From contig CALGZB010000070.1 of NCBI GenBank assembly GCA_937934655.1, positions 1 to 64,000 of the forward strand: 64,000 nucleotides of DNA, given 5' to 3'. The translations under genes were made by a program, and so were the position numbers. Origin of the DNA: an uncultured Acidimicrobiales bacterium (GTDB taxonomy: Bacteria > Actinomycetota > Acidimicrobiia > Acidimicrobiales > SHLQ01). This document shows positions 62,165-64,000 of the stretch, piece by piece. The notes under the pieces are model-generated. The model did no database searches and was not told the DNA's origin. It saw nothing but the letters and a program-made list of their open reading frames with translations. Numbering within the stretch: position 1 is the first letter of the stretch; every line of letters begins with the position of its first letter.

Positions 62165-63903
62165 TGGTTTGCTCCGATCAAGCCCAGAGCGAGTGCGCTC
62201 TTGATTGCCGATGCAGCCGTGTGGCCGAGACCACAGATCGACGCATCGGCCATTACTTGCACCATGTCTTCATGAAGAACCCGCTTCTCGTCGGGCATTG
62301 GTTTGTGGCCGATTGCCACGATCATCTCGTGCTGGCGAATTGCACCAACCCGACATGGCACGCATTGTCCGCAGGATTCGTTCTTGAAGAACTCGGCGAT
62401 GCGTTGGCAAATGTCAGCCATGTCGTCGTCGGTGTTGAACACCATGACCACACCGGAGCCCAGCGTGGTGCCGGCTTCGCGTGTGGCTTCTAGTGTCAGC
62501 GGCAGGTCCATGGAGTCGCTCGTGACAAAGCTGCCCGCTGCCCCACCTAGGAGCACTGCCTGCACCTCACCAGAAGCGCCTCCGGCGGCCTCGATGATCT
62601 CGCCAAGGGTTGCACCGAATGCGTGCTCGTACAGCCCTGGCGCTCCGACACGGCCTGATACGCAGAACAGGCGAGTGCCTGGCGACCGTTCGGTGCCGAT
62701 CGACCGGTATGCCGCTGCGCCATCGAGAACGATAGGCAGCACATTGAGCAGCGTCTCAGGGTTGTTGATGACGGTGGGCTGGTCGAAAAGTCCGTTGGTG
62801 GTGGGGAACGGCGGCTTGTTGCGTGGCTCGCCCCGGAAGCCCTCGAGTGAGTTAAAGAGTGCGGTCTCTTCGCCGCAGATGTAGGCACCGGCGCCGCGTC
62901 GCACCTCGAGGTGAAACTCCTTGCCACTTCCCGCAACGTCCTCGCCAAGCAGACCAGCATCGCGTGACGCCATGATGGCGTTCTCGAGACGCCCGGTTGC
63001 CTGCGGATACTCCCCGCGAATGTAGATCCAGCCGTTGGTGGCACCCGTCGTGACCGCGGCAATGGTCATTGCCTCAATCAAGGCGAACGGGTCGTGCTCC
63101 ATGACCATGCGGTCCTTGAAGGTTCCTGGTTCGCTCTCGTCGCAGTTTGCCACAATGTGCTTCTGGTCGCCGTCGGCGTCGCGAACCGCCGTCCACTTGA
63201 TGCCGGTAGGAAACGCTGCGCCACCTCGACCTGAAAGACCAGAGTCGGAGATGGCAGCGAGGACGCCATCGGCGCCGAGTTCGAGGGCCTTGGTGAGCGC
63301 CTCGTAACCACCATGCTCACGGTACGAATCGAGGCTGGTCGGGTCGACAACACCGATCCGCTGGAGAAGCCGAAGAGAGTCGTCGCCCGCTTGAGGAAGG
63401 ACGAAGGCGTCATCATCGGCCGGAACCACATCGGGGCGCTTGCGCCCCTGGATGAAGACCGCCGGTGGTCGTTCGCACTGGCCAAGGCACGGGCTTCGAT
63501 GCACGTGTTTCCCTTCGGCCTCGAGCGACGCGATGAGATCGTCGGCGCCGTCGATGCGGCATGCGGGGTCGATGCAAACGTGTACGACGTCGTCGTCGTG
63601 ACCGGGTTCGGTGTCGACTCGGAACATCTCATAGAAGCTGGCCACGCCGTAGGACTCGGCTGGCGGCACCTGAAGGACTTCTGACAGGTAGTTCAGGCCG
63701 CCCGGGCTAATCCAGCCCGACTCCTTCTGCAAGGCATGTAACGCCGGTAAGAGGAGGTGGCGCAGTCCGCGGCGGCGACTGGCCCCGCCACGAACAATCC
63801 GTTCGCCCTCGATCGTGAGGGCGCTGTTCTCGCCAAGCGCAAGATCGATGGCGTTACGTTCACCGTCGTTCGCGATGGCGTCGGTGAAATGAAGGTCGGC
63901 CAT
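62161..63903 (-). CDS. NuoE-NuoF fusion, NAD-binding beta subunit of formate dehydrogenase
   Basis: 580 residues. Residues 40-150 are NuoE/thioredoxin-like ferredoxin: LLPALHALQKESGWI, VASFYEMFRVD, and 2Fe-2S cysteines in CIDPACRID and SPCLGQCERPP. Residues 190-580 are NuoF: SGLSGRGGAAFPTGIKW (NADH/FMN glycine loop), NCDESEPGTFKDRM, GAGAYICGEETAL and the 4Fe-4S motif ESCGQCVPCR. The fusion is usual in soluble NAD(P)-dependent formate dehydrogenases and bidirectional hydrogenases. The alpha-chain C-terminus 4 nt upstream and the Fe-S gene downstream identify formate dehydrogenase. Confidence 0.9.
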   Translation of the reverse strand: MADLHFTDAIANDGERNAIDLALGENSALTIEGERIVRGGASRRRGLRHLLLPALHALQKESGWISPGGLNYLSEVLQVPPAESYGVASFYEMFRVDTEPGHDDDVVHVCIDPACRIDGADDLIASLEAEGKHVHRSPCLGQCERPPAVFIQGRKRPDVVPADDDAFVLPQAGDDSLRLLQRIGVVDPTSLDSYREHGGYEALTKALELGADGVLAAISDSGLSGRGGAAFPTGIKWTAVRDADGDQKHIVANCDESEPGTFKDRMVMEHDPFALIEAMTIAAVTTGATNGWIYIRGEYPQATGRLENAIMASRDAGLLGEDVAGSGKEFHLEVRRGAGAYICGEETALFNSLEGFRGEPRNKPPFPTTNGLFDQPTVINNPETLLNVLPIVLDGAAAYRSIGTERSPGTRLFCVSGRVGAPGLYEHAFGATLGEIIEAAGGASGEVQAVLLGGAAGSFVTSDSMDLPLTLEATREAGTTLGSGVVMVFNTDDDMADICQRIAEFFKNESCGQCVPCRVGAIRQHEMIVAIGHKPMPDEKRVLHEDMVQVMADASICGLGHTAASAIKSALALGLIGANQ

Positions 63904-63907
63904 GTCG

Positions 63908-64000
63908 CTATGCCTCTGCTGCTACGAGCGGCTCGACGCGAATCGAGGCCGCCTTAAATTCGGCAGTGCCGGATTTCTTGTCCCACGCATCGGTGGTGAG
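63908..64000 (-). CDS. Formate dehydrogenase alpha subunit, C-terminal fragment at window edge
   Basis: Only the last 30 codons are inside the window, reading LTTDAWDKKSGTAEFKAASI and ending VEPLVAAEA before TAG. The LT.DA.D..SG..E.K...IRVEP pattern is that of the C-terminal molybdopterin-dinucleotide-binding domain of FdhA/FdhF. The catalytic domain, including the Cys or selenocysteine ligand, lies beyond 64000. The stop is 4 nt from the NuoEF-fusion ATG. Confidence 0.7.
   Translation of the reverse strand, partial: LTTDAWDKKSGTAEFKAASIRVEPLVAAEA

Overview
The window looks like chromosomal DNA of an actinobacterium, most likely a marine member of the class Acidimicrobiia. The reasons are a moderately high G+C content, a dnaK-grpE-dnaJ-hspR operon of actinobacterial type, an EgtD ergothioneine methyltransferase, a Mycobacterium-type bifunctional dCTP deaminase/dUTPase, an EtfD-like membrane Fe-S oxidoreductase, an LLM-class (F420-type) oxidoreductase and an MPT53-like lipoprotein thioredoxin. 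The class assignment is inference; no rRNA, tRNA, CRISPR array or insertion sequence was found.

Layout. 1-9.3 kb: a secreted M23 peptidase, an HD-domain protein, a lactonase-like metallo-hydrolase, then two convergent purine units (purE-purK on +; purA-purD-purB-purC on -). 9.5-16.9 kb: a secreted Pro/Glu-rich protein followed by three hairpins, clpB, and a secreted protein of about 1000 residues built from eight neocarzinostatin-like modules. A cluster of DnaA-box-like 9-mers lies at 16.7-16.86 kb. 16.9-22.3 kb: egtD and the DnaK chaperone operon. 22.3-33.8 kb: a 2OG-Fe(II) oxygenase with a 15-bp tandem duplication, a GtrII-like membrane protein with a methyltransferase, an MTOX-type amine oxidase with a PhzF protein, gpmI, a winged-helix regulator, the EtfD-like protein and a glycosyltransferase. 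34-43.2 kb: an exopolysaccharide cluster (Wzy-like polymerase, GDP-fucose enzymes, glycosyltransferases, a flippase-glycosyltransferase fusion, a methyltransferase), mostly with overlapping stops and starts. 43.2-53.6 kb: dcd, GNAT, LLM oxidoreductase, a secreted sugar dehydrogenase with CBM60-PKD-CBM60 modules, a CpdA-like phosphodiesterase, an EamA transporter, a DUF2157/GDYXXLXY pair, an Fe-S photolyase and a response regulator. 53.6-60.2 kb: a coiled-coil protein, a histidine kinase, a thioredoxin-like lipoprotein with an in-frame UGA, a rhomboid-like protein, a SnoaL-like protein, an SGNH hydrolase, thioredoxin and an SDR. 60.2-64 kb: gcvT and an NAD-type formate dehydrogenase operon that runs off the right edge.

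The main discovery candidate is at 55,704-56,309. An MPT53-like lipoprotein thioredoxin has an in-frame TGA exactly where the nucleophilic cysteine of the CxxC site belongs (Trp-Ala-Pro-His-UGA-Pro-Thr-Cys). About 104 intact codons of thioredoxin-fold sequence follow in the same frame, and a hairpin fitting the bacterial SECIS rules sits directly after the UGA. This is best read as a UxxC selenoprotein. The formate dehydrogenase operon at the right edge belongs to a family that often contains selenocysteine, but its catalytic residue lies outside the window.

Other points worth attention are a dispersed 32-bp-core palindromic element placed in two convergent gene junctions, the neocarzinostatin-like eight-module array, the DnaA-box cluster away from any dnaA gene, a formate dehydrogenase whose Fe-S entry module is a separate gene overlapping gcvT, and the flippase-glycosyltransferase fusion.
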